Shown in pieces: positions 37,846 through 46,366 of a stretch of 60,927 bases of DNA. Where the stretch lies: assembly GCA_021371995.1 (NCBI GenBank), contig JAJFVA010000041.1:1-60927 (forward strand), written 5' to 3'. The notes below the pieces were generated by a model. The model was given only the letters and a program-made list of their open reading frames with translations. It did not search any database and had not been told where the DNA came from. The DNA is from Methanoregulaceae archaeon (lineage in GTDB: Archaea > Halobacteriota > Methanomicrobia > Methanomicrobiales > Methanospirillaceae). Numbering within the stretch: position 1 is the stretch's first letter; each line of letters opens with the position of its first letter. The translations under genes and the position numbers were made by a program.

Positions 37846-40005
37846 ATGGTCGTAATGGCGGGCGGATCGGGAAAGAAGCAGGAGAGCGGGGAAGGATGTA
37901 CCTTACTTGAACATCCTGCCCTCTTTATTAACCGGGAACTTTCCTGGCTTGAATTCAACCGGCGTGTCCTTTCGGAAGCAATGGACCGGACCCATCCTCT
38001 TCTCGAACGGGTCAAGTTCCTTTCCATCTTTTCAAATAACCTTGACGAATTTTTCATGATCCGGGTCTCAGGGCTGCAGCGCCAGCTTGCAAGGGGAGTG
38101 CGTGAAGCACCTCCTGATGGAATGAGCCCGGCGTTCCAGCTGTCAGAGATTCACAGGACTCTCGAACCGATGCTTGAGCAGCAGTCGGATCTCTGGGAGA
38201 AGGAGATTGTCCCGGCCCTGCATGATGAAGGGATTCATATCATGTCGTATAGGGATCTCTCTTCAGAAGAGAAAGTACTGCTCCGGGATTACTTCCAAAG
38301 GGAGATATACCCTGTACTTACCCCCCTTGCATTTGATCCGTCGCATCCGTTCCCGTTCATCTCGAATCTGTCGCTCAACCTTGCCGTGATTTTGAAACAC
38401 CACTCTGCCGGAAAAGAAAATTTTGCCCGGATCAAAGTCCCCACCACTCTGTTCCCCCGGCTGATCAGGACGCCTCCCGGGGGTACGCTGAGTGACAGCG
38501 GGGACGATATCCGGCTGGTCTTCCTTGAAGAACTCATTGCTGCGAACCTCGACCTGCTCTTCCCCGGCTACCTGGTGGAAGGTGCATATCCGTTCAGGGT
38601 TACCCGTGATGCAGATCTTGAGATCGAGGAGGATGAAGCATCCGACCTTCTCACGGTAGTCGAGGAAAGCATAGAGATGAGGAGGGTGGGCTCACCGGTC
38701 CGCGTTGAAGTTGTGCACGGAATGCCATTACCGGCCTGCGGGATTATTGGAAAGAAACTCGGTATCGCTGCAGAGATGTTCTACCAGGTGAGTGCTCCCC
38801 TGGGGATGGCGGACCTTATGGAACTTGCCGGGCTGGACCGTCCTGATATCAGGGATCTCCCGTTCATTCCCTCAGTTCCTGCCGGGCTTGGTGACAAAGA
38901 CGGGATCTTCTCCCGCATCAGGGAGAAGGACGCGCTCCTTTTTCATCCGTACGAGAGTTTCATCCCTGTCATCAGCATGCTCCGCCAGGCAGCCCATGAC
39001 CCTGCGGTGCTGGCAATCAAAATCACCCTCTACCGGGTCGGGAGAAACTCCCCGATTGTCGATGCCCTTCTTGAAGCCCGGGAAAACGGGAAGGTTGTGG
39101 CAGCACTGATCGAACTCAAGGCCAGGTTTGACGAGGAGAATAATATCGGGTGGGCCCGGGCGCTTGAGCGGGCAGGAGTTCACGTAGTATACGGTCTCCC
39201 CGGACTCAAGGTGCATGCCAAGATCTGCATGGTGGTCCGGCGTGAGCAGGACGGCCTTCGGACCTATGTGCATATGAGCACCGGGAATTATAACGCTGCA
39301 TCCAGCAGGGTATATACTGATTTCGGGTTATTTACCGCGGACCCTGCAATAGGAGCCGATGCTGCTGATCTGTTCAATGCCCTGACCGGCTGTGCAGCCC
39401 CTCCCTCATACCGGAAACTCCTGGTGGCCCCTCACACCCTCCGGCAGGGAATCCTCTCCCGTATCGAGCGGGAGATAGAGCGGCACCGGGAATATGGCGA
39501 CGGGTGCATCATCTTCAAAATGAATGCTCTCGTTGACCGGGACTGTATTGTCGCCCTGTACCGGGCTTCGCAGGAAGGGGTTTTGGTTCAACTCCAGGTA
39601 CGGGGCATCTGCTGCCTGCGGCCCGGAAGTCCTGGGGTGAGTGAAACGATCAGGGTGACCTCAATTGTCGGCAGGTTCCTTGAACATGCCCGCCTTTATT
39701 ATTTCAGGAATGGCGGAAAAGAGGAAGTGCTCCTCGGAAGTGCGGATCTCATGCCCCGGAACCTTGACCGGAGGGTTGAGGTACTGTTCCCGGTTGAAGA
39801 TCCTGCGATCGCATCATGGCTCATGAGAACCATTATTCCGGTGCACCTTGATGATAACGTCAAGAACAGGATGCTTCTTTTAGACGGCACCTACATCCGG
39901 GTATCACGTGAGCCAGGGCAGCCTGCCGGTAACGCACAGGAATGGTGCGTCTCTCACAGGGCAGAATGGGAGGGACAAAAACGGAATGCGCCCCAAAAGA
40001 GCTGA
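37846..40005 (+). CDS. ppk1: Polyphosphate kinase Ppk1
   Basis: About 719 residues. The N-terminal domain shows FINRELSWLEFNRRVL and IFSNNLDEFFMIRVSGL. The phospholipase-D-like core has the active-site His in PGLKVHAKICMVV and later HMSTGNYNAASSRVYTDFGL and SADLMPRNLDRRVE. It polymerises phosphate from ATP into polyphosphate and can run in reverse. Ppk1 is bacterial in distribution, with a scattered presence in methanogens. ATG 37846 is preferred; GTG 37837 is possible. The 3' end overlaps the CHAD gene by 20 nt. Confidence 0.95.
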   Translation: MVVMAGGSGKKQESGEGCTLLEHPALFINRELSWLEFNRRVLSEAMDRTHPLLERVKFLSIFSNNLDEFFMIRVSGLQRQLARGVREAPPDGMSPAFQLSEIHRTLEPMLEQQSDLWEKEIVPALHDEGIHIMSYRDLSSEEKVLLRDYFQREIYPVLTPLAFDPSHPFPFISNLSLNLAVILKHHSAGKENFARIKVPTTLFPRLIRTPPGGTLSDSGDDIRLVFLEELIAANLDLLFPGYLVEGAYPFRVTRDADLEIEEDEASDLLTVVEESIEMRRVGSPVRVEVVHGMPLPACGIIGKKLGIAAEMFYQVSAPLGMADLMELAGLDRPDIRDLPFIPSVPAGLGDKDGIFSRIREKDALLFHPYESFIPVISMLRQAAHDPAVLAIKITLYRVGRNSPIVDALLEARENGKVVAALIELKARFDEENNIGWARALERAGVHVVYGLPGLKVHAKICMVVRREQDGLRTYVHMSTGNYNAASSRVYTDFGLFTADPAIGADAADLFNALTGCAAPPSYRKLLVAPHTLRQGILSRIEREIERHREYGDGCIIFKMNALVDRDCIVALYRASQEGVLVQLQVRGICCLRPGSPGVSETIRVTSIVGRFLEHARLYYFRNGGKEEVLLGSADLMPRNLDRRVEVLFPVEDPAIASWLMRTIIPVHLDDNVKNRMLLLDGTYIRVSREPGQPAGNAQEWCVSHRAEWEGQKRNAPQKS

Positions 40006-40945
40006 GCCGCCACAACCTGCCTTTTGTGCCTATGGCATGAGCTATATCAGAAAAGCATACGCTGCCCTGAAACGGGAGGCAAAAGGGGCACAGGCAGGCG
40101 ACGATTCTGAGCATATTCACCGGCTGAGGGTAGCATCACGCCGTCTTCGTGCAGCACTTCCAATCTTCTCTTCCTGTTTTCCCCGTAAAAATTATCGCAG
40201 GTGGTCCCGCGCAGTGAAGAAGATCACCTCTTCGCTCGGGAGAGCCCGCGATCTCGATGTGCAGATTGCCTTTCTTGAGGAGTATATGAAAAATAAGGAG
40301 GCAGGAGAAGCTGGTGCACCGCATGAAATTCACGGGCAGGATATGGCTCTCTCCGGACTGGAGACACTTCTCGCGAAGCTGAAGGCCGAGCGGGCTTTCA
40401 TCCAGCCTGATATCGAAGCGATTGCCGGTTATTTCTCTGGAAAAGGCGTCCTTTCAGATCTCCCGGAAGCGATTCGGACAGCGGTAAAAGATCGCAAATC
40501 CGGTATGAACCTCACAGACAAGGCGTCCAGGGTGACGGGGAAACGGTGTGCTGCCCTCGTCGCTTTCGAACCCTGCGTCAGAGTGCCCGATGCGATGAAA
40601 GCGCATCATGCAATGCGGATTGCTGCGAAAAAATACCGGTACACAATGGAGATATTCGATGATGCATCAGACGGGAGATACAAAAAGCTCATCCGTTCGA
40701 TCCGGAAGCTCCAGGAGATACTCGGCATGATGCATGACTGTGATGTATGGATTGTAACCCTTCAGGGACAGGGCCTGGGAGAAGTGGTGCCTGTACCGGG
40801 TTCCGGGACCGTGGAGGAGGATACTGGAATCATCGCTCTGCTCGAAGACAGGAGGAACCAGCGCAGGATCCTGTATCAGGAGTTTGTCAGGCTCTGGGAC
40901 CAGTTCCGCAGGAAGCACCTTTCTGGAGAGATACAGGGTTCCTGA
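39986..40945 (+). CDS. CHAD domain protein
   Basis: A 319-residue all-helical protein. It contains both halves of the CHAD (conserved histidine alpha-helical) domain: HIHRLRVASRRLRAALPIF and, near residue 210, KAHHAMRIAAKKYRYTMEIF, followed by LQEILGMMHDCDVW. CHAD domains bind polyphosphate through their basic surface. It overlaps the end of ppk1, so it is probably a polyphosphate-granule or polyphosphate-responsive protein. There is no catalytic CYTH domain fused. Confidence 0.93.
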   Translation: MRPKRAEPPQPAFCAYGMSYIRKAYAALKREAKGAQAGDDSEHIHRLRVASRRLRAALPIFSSCFPRKNYRRWSRAVKKITSSLGRARDLDVQIAFLEEYMKNKEAGEAGAPHEIHGQDMALSGLETLLAKLKAERAFIQPDIEAIAGYFSGKGVLSDLPEAIRTAVKDRKSGMNLTDKASRVTGKRCAALVAFEPCVRVPDAMKAHHAMRIAAKKYRYTMEIFDDASDGRYKKLIRSIRKLQEILGMMHDCDVWIVTLQGQGLGEVVPVPGSGTVEEDTGIIALLEDRRNQRRILYQEFVRLWDQFRRKHLSGEIQGS

Positions 40946-41105
40946 CAGAGTACGACCTGTTTTTTTTAATCGGCCCGTCCCCGGCAGGACACCCTGTTTC
41001 TGGTGTTGGAACTGCCCGCATAACGCCAGTTTTCTGGAATGGCAAAAGGATATGTTTTATAAACGCACATTCACTCTTATTGCAGCCTGTTTGCAGGAAG
41101 GCGAC

Positions 41106-41588
41106 ATGATTGTACTCGGAATCGATCCGGGTCTCGCCACGGTAGGATACGGCATTCTCGAATCAAAGGACGGGAAGGTGAAAAACGTCGTGTGCTATGA
41201 CTGCATCCAGACGTCCGGGAAAAACAGCACAACTCCGGAGCGCCTTGAGGAGATATTCAACCGGATCTGCGGGCTTATCGAAGAATACCGGCCCGGATGG
41301 ATCGCGCTCGAAAAACTCTTTTTTTCAAGAAACGTGACTTCGGCACTGGGTGTTGCGGAAGTGAGGGGGGTGATCCTGCTGGCAGCACAGCAGCACCGGA
41401 TCCCTGTCGCTGAATATACACCCAACCAGGTAAAACAGGCGATCACGGGTTCAGGGAGGGCGGACAAGCGACAGATGCAGGAGATGATCCGCCGTCTTCT
41501 GGACCTTCCCGGGATCCCAAAACCTGATGACGTGGCCGATGGACTTTCTGTTGCACTCTGCCATCTCCACGTGGTGAGGGAGCCATGA
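41106..41588 (+). CDS. ruvC: Holliday junction resolvase RuvC
   Basis: A 160-residue resolvase. The acidic catalytic tetrad is visible as GIDPGLATVGYG (Asp near the N-terminus), IALEKLFFSRN (Glu) and KPDDVADGLSVALCH (two Asp). It dimerises to cut four-way junctions symmetrically. RuvC is the bacterial enzyme; archaea usually use Hjc. ATG 41106 gives the normal N-terminus. First of a ruvC-ruvA-ruvB operon with four-base overlaps. Confidence 0.95.
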   Translation: MIVLGIDPGLATVGYGILESKDGKVKNVVCYDCIQTSGKNSTTPERLEEIFNRICGLIEEYRPGWIALEKLFFSRNVTSALGVAEVRGVILLAAQQHRIPVAEYTPNQVKQAITGSGRADKRQMQEMIRRLLDLPGIPKPDDVADGLSVALCHLHVVREP

Positions 41589-42187
41589 TCTCGCTTCTTT
41601 CCGGAGAGGTTCTCTGGTGCGGGGACGGAGTGGCGGTCATCGGTGTGAACGGCATCGGGTTTGAAGTCCATATGACTGATGCTGCTATCCGGGAGCTTTC
41701 GGGAACAGAGGCGCCAGTCCGTATCCATACCCATCTTGCTGTCCGGGACGGGGAGCCGGTCCTCTATGGATTTCTCTCACGTGTCGAGGTGGAGATGTTT
41801 CTTCTGCTGATCTCAGTCAACCGGGTAGGACCTGTTCTCGCCCTGCACATCCTCTCGCAGATCAGTATCCCGGAACTTGCCGGTGCGATCCTTAACGAGG
41901 ATGAAGCGGTCCTGACCGGGATATCCGGGATCGGTGCGAAGAGCGCAAAACGTCTCATCCTCGAACTCAGGGACAAAATGAAAAAGAGGGCGGCATTATT
42001 TGTAACGGGGCTTCCTGCAGGCGGGGATCCGGTACGAAGGGATGCAGAAAGTGCACTGGTTGCGCTCGGTTTTTCCCAAAAAGAGGCAGTATCTTCTGTT
42101 GATACCGTATTGCGCGGAAATGGTCCGCTCCCTGACATCGCGTCAGTAGTGAAAGCTGCTCTCTCTCTCCTGCGGGAGGGCTCATGA
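41585..42187 (+). CDS. ruvA: Holliday junction DNA-binding protein RuvA
   Basis: A 200-residue protein. The N-terminal OB fold ([18 protein letters not shown]) is followed by tandem helix-hairpin-helix motifs [18 protein letters not shown] and [20 protein letters not shown]. The C-terminal domain III ([16 protein letters not shown]) regulates RuvB. It forms a tetramer on the junction. It overlaps ruvC and ruvB by four bases each. Confidence 0.95.
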   Translation: MISLLSGEVLWCGDGVAVIGVNGIGFEVHMTDAAIRELSGTEAPVRIHTHLAVRDGEPVLYGFLSRVEVEMFLLLISVNRVGPVLALHILSQISIPELAGAILNEDEAVLTGISGIGAKSAKRLILELRDKMKKRAALFVTGLPAGGDPVRRDAESALVALGFSQKEAVSSVDTVLRGNGPLPDIASVVKAALSLLREGS

Positions 42188-43179
42188 CCAAGGAAGGGCT
42201 CATCGCTGCAACAATGCGGGAGGAAGATAGTGACGAGGAGGGTATCAGGCCCGAGAAGCTGGCAGATTTTATCGGACAGGAGCAGCTCAGGGAAGCCCTC
42301 TCGATCGCCATGGCAGCGGCAAAGAAGCGGGGAATCCCGCTTGACCATACCCTCTTTTCCGGTCCGCCAGGTCTTGGGAAAACCACGCTCGCCCATATTA
42401 TTTCCCGGGAGATGGGGGCAGCCATCCATTGTACAAGCGGCCCGGTTCTTGAGAAGGCCGGGGATCTCGCTGCTATCCTAACCCTGGTACATGAGGGGGA
42501 TGTACTCTTTATCGATGAGATTCACCGTCTTCCCACCGTTGTGGAAGAGATCCTGTACCCGGCAATGGAGGATTTCCGAATCGATGTGATGATTGGGGAA
42601 GGACCCAGTGCACGCTCCATCAAGATAGACATCGCCCCTTTCACCCTGATAGGGGCGACCACACGGGTCGGGCTGCTTGGATCGCCGTTCCGGGACCGTT
42701 TCGGTATGATCTACCGGCTTAACCCTTACACGGGAGGGGAGCTTGCAAGGATTGTCAGGAGAAGTGCACGGATCCTTGCACTTCCGATCACAGAAAAAGG
42801 ATCCCTGGAGATTGCGCAGAGGAGCCGCGGTACCCCCCGGATTGCAAACCGCCTCCTGCGGAGGGTGGGAGATTATGCGCTTGTCAGGGGTGACGGGAAG
42901 ATCGACGAGGATCTTGCGGATCAGGCGCTCACAATGCTCGGGGTGGACCGCACGGGGCTCGACGAAGTCGACAGGAGGATACTCAGGGTGATTATCGAGG
43001 ATTTCGGGGGAGGGCCGGTGGGTGTCAAGACGATTGCAATATCCATAGGCGAGGATGTGCGGACGATCGAGGAAGTCTACGAGCCCTATCTTATCCAGGC
43101 AGGGTTTGTCAAGCGGACCCCGCAGGGAAGGGAAGCCACCCCGGCGGCAAGGAGCCATATCCACCACAAATGGTGGTAA
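42184..43179 (+). CDS. ruvB: Holliday junction branch-migration ATPase RuvB
   Basis: A 331-residue AAA+ motor. Walker A is [12 protein letters not shown], Walker [10 protein letters not shown], sensor [18 protein letters not shown], and a C-terminal winged helix has [16 protein letters not shown]. RuvB hexamers pump DNA through the RuvA-bound junction. All three Ruv components are present and intact, so a complete bacterial-type system is encoded. The promoter of the next gene (dtxR) follows separately. Confidence 0.96.
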   Translation: MTKEGLIAATMREEDSDEEGIRPEKLADFIGQEQLREALSIAMAAAKKRGIPLDHTLFSGPPGLGKTTLAHIISREMGAAIHCTSGPVLEKAGDLAAILTLVHEGDVLFIDEIHRLPTVVEEILYPAMEDFRIDVMIGEGPSARSIKIDIAPFTLIGATTRVGLLGSPFRDRFGMIYRLNPYTGGELARIVRRSARILALPITEKGSLEIAQRSRGTPRIANRLLRRVGDYALVRGDGKIDEDLADQALTMLGVDRTGLDEVDRRILRVIIEDFGGGPVGVKTIAISIGEDVRTIEEVYEPYLIQAGFVKRTPQGREATPAARSHIHHKWW

Positions 43180-43183
43180 AGAG

Positions 43184-43204
43184 ATTTTGGTATAACCCCA
43201 AAAT
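43184..43204 (+). promoter_or_regulatory. Candidate operator of the DtxR-family regulator
   Basis: ATTTTGG (43184-43190), seven-base spacer, then its exact complement CCAAAAT (43198-43204). The right arm adjoins a TATA-like TTTTATA at 43204-43210, about 25 nt before the start codon at 43233/43236. Binding here would block the basal factors. The first gene downstream encodes a metal-responsive DtxR-family protein, so autoregulation is the obvious guess. Confidence 0.5.
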
Positions 43205-43232
43205 TTTATAGCATCTCCGGCAGATAGATGGG

Positions 43233-43694
43233 ATGATGATTCAGTTCTCCGGGCTCGAGCTCTCCCCGGGAAAGGCAGCGTATCTGAAATACCTCTCTCT
43301 CCACGAGGGAAACGTGAAGATCACCCTGATTGCGGGGTATTTCAGAGTCGATCCCTCAACCGTAACGCGGACAATTCACGATCTCGCAAGAGAGGGGTAT
43401 GTCGAACATGAACCTTACGGCGGGGTAGCGCTTACCGATTTTGGGAAAGAGTATGGGGCGTTCCTGGTGCGAAGACACCGCATACTCGGGCTGATTCTCT
43501 CGCATTACGGCCTCTCTGAGACTGAAGCATGCCGGGAAGCCTCAAGAATGGAGAGTTTCCTCTCCCGGGACTCGGTCAACAAGATGTGCCGTGCTCTCGG
43601 CCATCCAACGAAAGGATTCTGCGGGGAGATCTGTCATGATCCTCTCTGCCAGTCGGGGACAGTAAGCGACGGAATGCATGGAGATGTGAGCTGA
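43233..43694 (+). CDS. Metal-dependent transcriptional regulator, DtxR/MntR family
   Basis: A 153-residue protein. The winged helix has the recognition region VDPSTVTRTIHDLAREGYVEHEPYGGVALTD (two segments), and the metal/dimerisation part includes HRILGLILSHYGLSETEACREAS with the His and Glu ligand pattern. There is no SH3-like C-terminal domain, as in MntR-type proteins. It precedes a three-gene metal importer by one base, so it likely represses that operon when Zn or Mn is replete. The C-terminal cysteines (CGEICHDPLCQ) are an unusual addition. Confidence 0.88.
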   Translation: MMIQFSGLELSPGKAAYLKYLSLHEGNVKITLIAGYFRVDPSTVTRTIHDLAREGYVEHEPYGGVALTDFGKEYGAFLVRRHRILGLILSHYGLSETEACREASRMESFLSRDSVNKMCRALGHPTKGFCGEICHDPLCQSGTVSDGMHGDVS

Positions 43695-43695
43695 T

Positions 43696-44616
43696 ATGCA
43701 AAATCGTTTCACTCCAAGCCTGGTCGCTGCCGTTGCACTGCTCTTTGCACTACTCCTCATTGCTCCGGGATGTATCAGCTTGGACGGAGATGACACAAAG
43801 AAAGAGATCAGGGTTGCGGTCACCATCCCCCCCCAGGAGGAGATGGTCAGGGAGATAGGGGGGGAACATGTGGAGATATTCGTGATGGTGCCGCCCGGCT
43901 CTGACCCCCATACCTACGAACCCCTGCCAGCGCTTGTAGCAAAAGCAGCAGAAGCCGACATGTACCTTACTCTTGGGACGGGTCTCCTTCCGGTAGAAGA
44001 TGTCCTTGCATCCCGGCTTGAGGCCATGAACCCGGATCTTGTTATTGTGGACAGTTCCAGAGGCATTACCTATCTTCGAAACCATGAGGAGACAGAGGAT
44101 TGGTCTTCTGGAATGGAGACCGGGGAGAGTCCGGACCCCCATATCTGGCTATCGCTCCGGAACGCGGAAATAATGTCTGTAAATACCCGTGATGCCCTTA
44201 TCATTGCAGATCCCGCTCATGAAAAGGAATACCGGGAGAACTGCGACCGGTATACCACACGTCTGAAGGAACTCGATCAAAGAATCAGTGACGCTTTTTC
44301 CGGGAATACCCCCGGTATCATCCTTGTGACACACCCTGCCTGGGCGTATTTTGCCCGGGATTACGATCTTGAGATGGTGGCAATCGAGCACGAGGGGAAA
44401 GAACCCACGGCAAAGGAGCTCGAGGCGCTCATCGTTCTTGGCCGGACCCATGGTATCCGGGTGGTGTTTGCCGAAGCACAGGAGAGCACACGGGAAGCGG
44501 AGACCATCGCCCGGGAGATCGGGGGGACCGTCCGGGTCATCGATCCCCTGGCCGGGGATTACCTTGCCAACATGGAACGGGTGTCACATGCATTTATGGA
44601 GACTGGTGCAGGGTGA
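43696..44616 (+). CDS. znuA: Zinc/manganese ABC transporter substrate-binding lipoprotein
   Basis: A 306-residue cluster-9 binding protein. The signal peptide ends in a lipobox, LLIAPGC, with the lipidated Cys at residue 26. Metal ligands lie in PPGSDPHTYEPLP, ESPDPHIWLSLRNAEIM, VTHPAWAYFARDY and FAEAQ. It captures divalent metal, Zn or Mn, outside the cell. Which metal is bound cannot be read reliably. It shares one base with the next gene's GTG start. Confidence 0.9.
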   Translation: MQNRFTPSLVAAVALLFALLLIAPGCISLDGDDTKKEIRVAVTIPPQEEMVREIGGEHVEIFVMVPPGSDPHTYEPLPALVAKAAEADMYLTLGTGLLPVEDVLASRLEAMNPDLVIVDSSRGITYLRNHEETEDWSSGMETGESPDPHIWLSLRNAEIMSVNTRDALIIADPAHEKEYRENCDRYTTRLKELDQRISDAFSGNTPGIILVTHPAWAYFARDYDLEMVAIEHEGKEPTAKELEALIVLGRTHGIRVVFAEAQESTREAETIAREIGGTVRVIDPLAGDYLANMERVSHAFMETGAG

Positions 44617-45380
44617 ACGGTCCCGTAATCGAACTTGATAACGTCTCCTGCATCGTGGGAGGGAGACCGGTTCTCGATGAAGTGGACCTGAAGGTCCGGC
44701 AGGGAGACCTGTATGCAGTGATCGGCCCGAATGGCGGCGGGAAAACCACGCTGCTCAGGGTCATTCTTGGTCTCCTCCCGGCCAGTTCGGGGACGGTACA
44801 GGTCTTTGGAAAAGATCCCCGGCAGGGACGGAGCAGGGTCGGGTATGTTCCCCAGTACAGGACATTTGATTTCCACTACCCGGTTACCGTTGAGGAGATG
44901 GTGCTCTCAGGCAGGCTTGGGCATATCCCTGGCCCCTTCAGACGTTTCTCTTCTGATGACCACGAGGCTGCCAAAAAAGCCCTCGGCCGGACCGGCATCC
45001 TGCACCTCTCCCGCCGGCCAATCTGTAACCTTTCCGGAGGCGAGCAGCAGAGAGCCATTATTGCACGGGCTCTTGTCGGGGACCCGGACCTCCTCATCCT
45101 TGACGAGCCCATGGTATATGTCGATATTCCAACTGAAATGCACCTTTTCGACATGCTCGGGGGGCTTTTACCACGTATGACCATCCTTCTCGTCACTCAT
45201 GATATCGGGGCGATATCAACCCATGTGACAAGGGTGGCCTGCCTCAACGGGAAGATCTTCACCCATGACACGGACGAGATATCCGAGGAGATGCTCACGG
45301 CAGCCTACCATTGCCCCGTTGACCTGATCGCCCACGGTATCCCTCACCGGGTGTTTCGCGACCATGAGGGGGTGAAATAA
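44613..45380 (+). CDS. znuC: Zinc/manganese ABC transporter ATPase
   Basis: A 255-residue ATPase beginning at GTG 44613. It has Walker A IGPNGGGKTTLLR, Q-loop YVPQYRTFD, signature LSGGEQQRAIIARAL and Walker B LLILDEPMVYVD; the last differs slightly from the usual LDEPTxGVD. It energises the permease encoded next. Coupled by overlap to both neighbours. Confidence 0.93.
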   Translation: MNGPVIELDNVSCIVGGRPVLDEVDLKVRQGDLYAVIGPNGGGKTTLLRVILGLLPASSGTVQVFGKDPRQGRSRVGYVPQYRTFDFHYPVTVEEMVLSGRLGHIPGPFRRFSSDDHEAAKKALGRTGILHLSRRPICNLSGGEQQRAIIARALVGDPDLLILDEPMVYVDIPTEMHLFDMLGGLLPRMTILLVTHDIGAISTHVTRVACLNGKIFTHDTDEISEEMLTAAYHCPVDLIAHGIPHRVFRDHEGVK

Positions 45381-46204
45381 TGCTCGGTATCCTTGGATTC
45401 GAATTTTTCAGGAATGCAGTAATAGCCGGGCTGATTGCAAGCATTGCCTGTGGAATCATCGGCACCTATGTCGTCGTCAAACGCCTTGTATCCATGAGCG
45501 GCGGCCTTGCCCATGCAGCGTTTGGCGGGGTCGGTCTTGGTTATTTCCTGGGAATCGATCCCTTTCTCGGTGCAGCCGGCTTTACCCTGGGCATTGCGTT
45601 TCTGATCGGAGCCATCCGTGAGAAGTTCGGCCAGTACATGGAGACGCTGGTTGGTGCGGTATGGGCTGCAGGAATGGCGGTCGGGATCCTTTTCATCGCA
45701 CTGACCCCCGGGTATGCACCGGAGCTTTTCGGGTTTCTGTTTGGAAATATCCTCCTTATTCCTACTGGCGATCTCTGGATCATGGGCCTGCTGGCACTGG
45801 TGATAATTACTATAGTAATTGCCGGATTCAACCAGCTGATGGCGGTGACCTTTGACGAGGAGTACGCCCGCGTGATGAACCTGCCGGTGACTGCCCTCCT
45901 CATTCTCCTGATCCTCCTGATCGCTCTCACCGTTGTTGTCCTTATAAGGGTCGTAGGAATTATCCTCGTGATTGCTCTCCTTACCATCCCTCCCGCCATC
46001 GCCAGGGAGTATTCGGGAAACCTGCGGACAATGATGGCCCTCTCCATCATGACAGCCTCTCTTTTTACCCTCGGCGGACTCTTCTTCTCCTATGCCCTGA
46101 ACGTCCCGTCCGGTGCGACAATCATCCTCCTTGCCACCGGAGGATTTGGCATGATGCTTCTTGAACGCCGGATTACCCGGAGAAGGGGACAGCTGGCAGG
46201 ATAA
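45380..46204 (+). CDS. znuB: Zinc/manganese ABC transporter permease
   Basis: A 274-residue ABC-3 family membrane protein with about eight hydrophobic helices. Early motif YVVVKRLVSMSGGLAHAAFGG is the family signature, and LTIPPAIAREYSG is a later conserved loop. It forms the dimeric channel. Its start shares one base with the ATPase stop. Last gene of the importer operon; no partner gene follows before the convergent ppx. Confidence 0.93.
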   Translation: MLGILGFEFFRNAVIAGLIASIACGIIGTYVVVKRLVSMSGGLAHAAFGGVGLGYFLGIDPFLGAAGFTLGIAFLIGAIREKFGQYMETLVGAVWAAGMAVGILFIALTPGYAPELFGFLFGNILLIPTGDLWIMGLLALVIITIVIAGFNQLMAVTFDEEYARVMNLPVTALLILLILLIALTVVVLIRVVGIILVIALLTIPPAIAREYSGNLRTMMALSIMTASLFTLGGLFFSYALNVPSGATIILLATGGFGMMLLERRITRRRGQLAG

Positions 46205-46267
46205 TCCGACTATTCCCCGGATGATTCGACCGAGGGAACCCGGGAACCCCGGACGAAAACTCTTGCA

Positions 46268-46366
46268 TCAGCGCGACTTCCTGTCCTTCAAGTACACAGG
46301 GTCCCACAACAGGGAAATGATAACGGGTCCCTTCAATAGCACCGCGGTGATAACGCGGTCATCCAT
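46268..46366 (-). CDS. Possible small hydrophobic protein coupled to ppx
   Basis: A 32-residue frame whose ATG overlaps the ppx stop by eight nucleotides. It encodes MDDRVITAVLLKGPVIISLL followed by a basic tail ending KDRKSR. The hydrophobic stretch could be one membrane segment or an amphipathic anchor. G+C at third codon positions is high, like neighbouring genes, but the frame is too short to trust without comparison. It lies between ppx and the convergent znuB. Confidence 0.3.
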   Translation of the reverse strand: MDDRVITAVLLKGPVIISLLWDPVYLKDRKSR

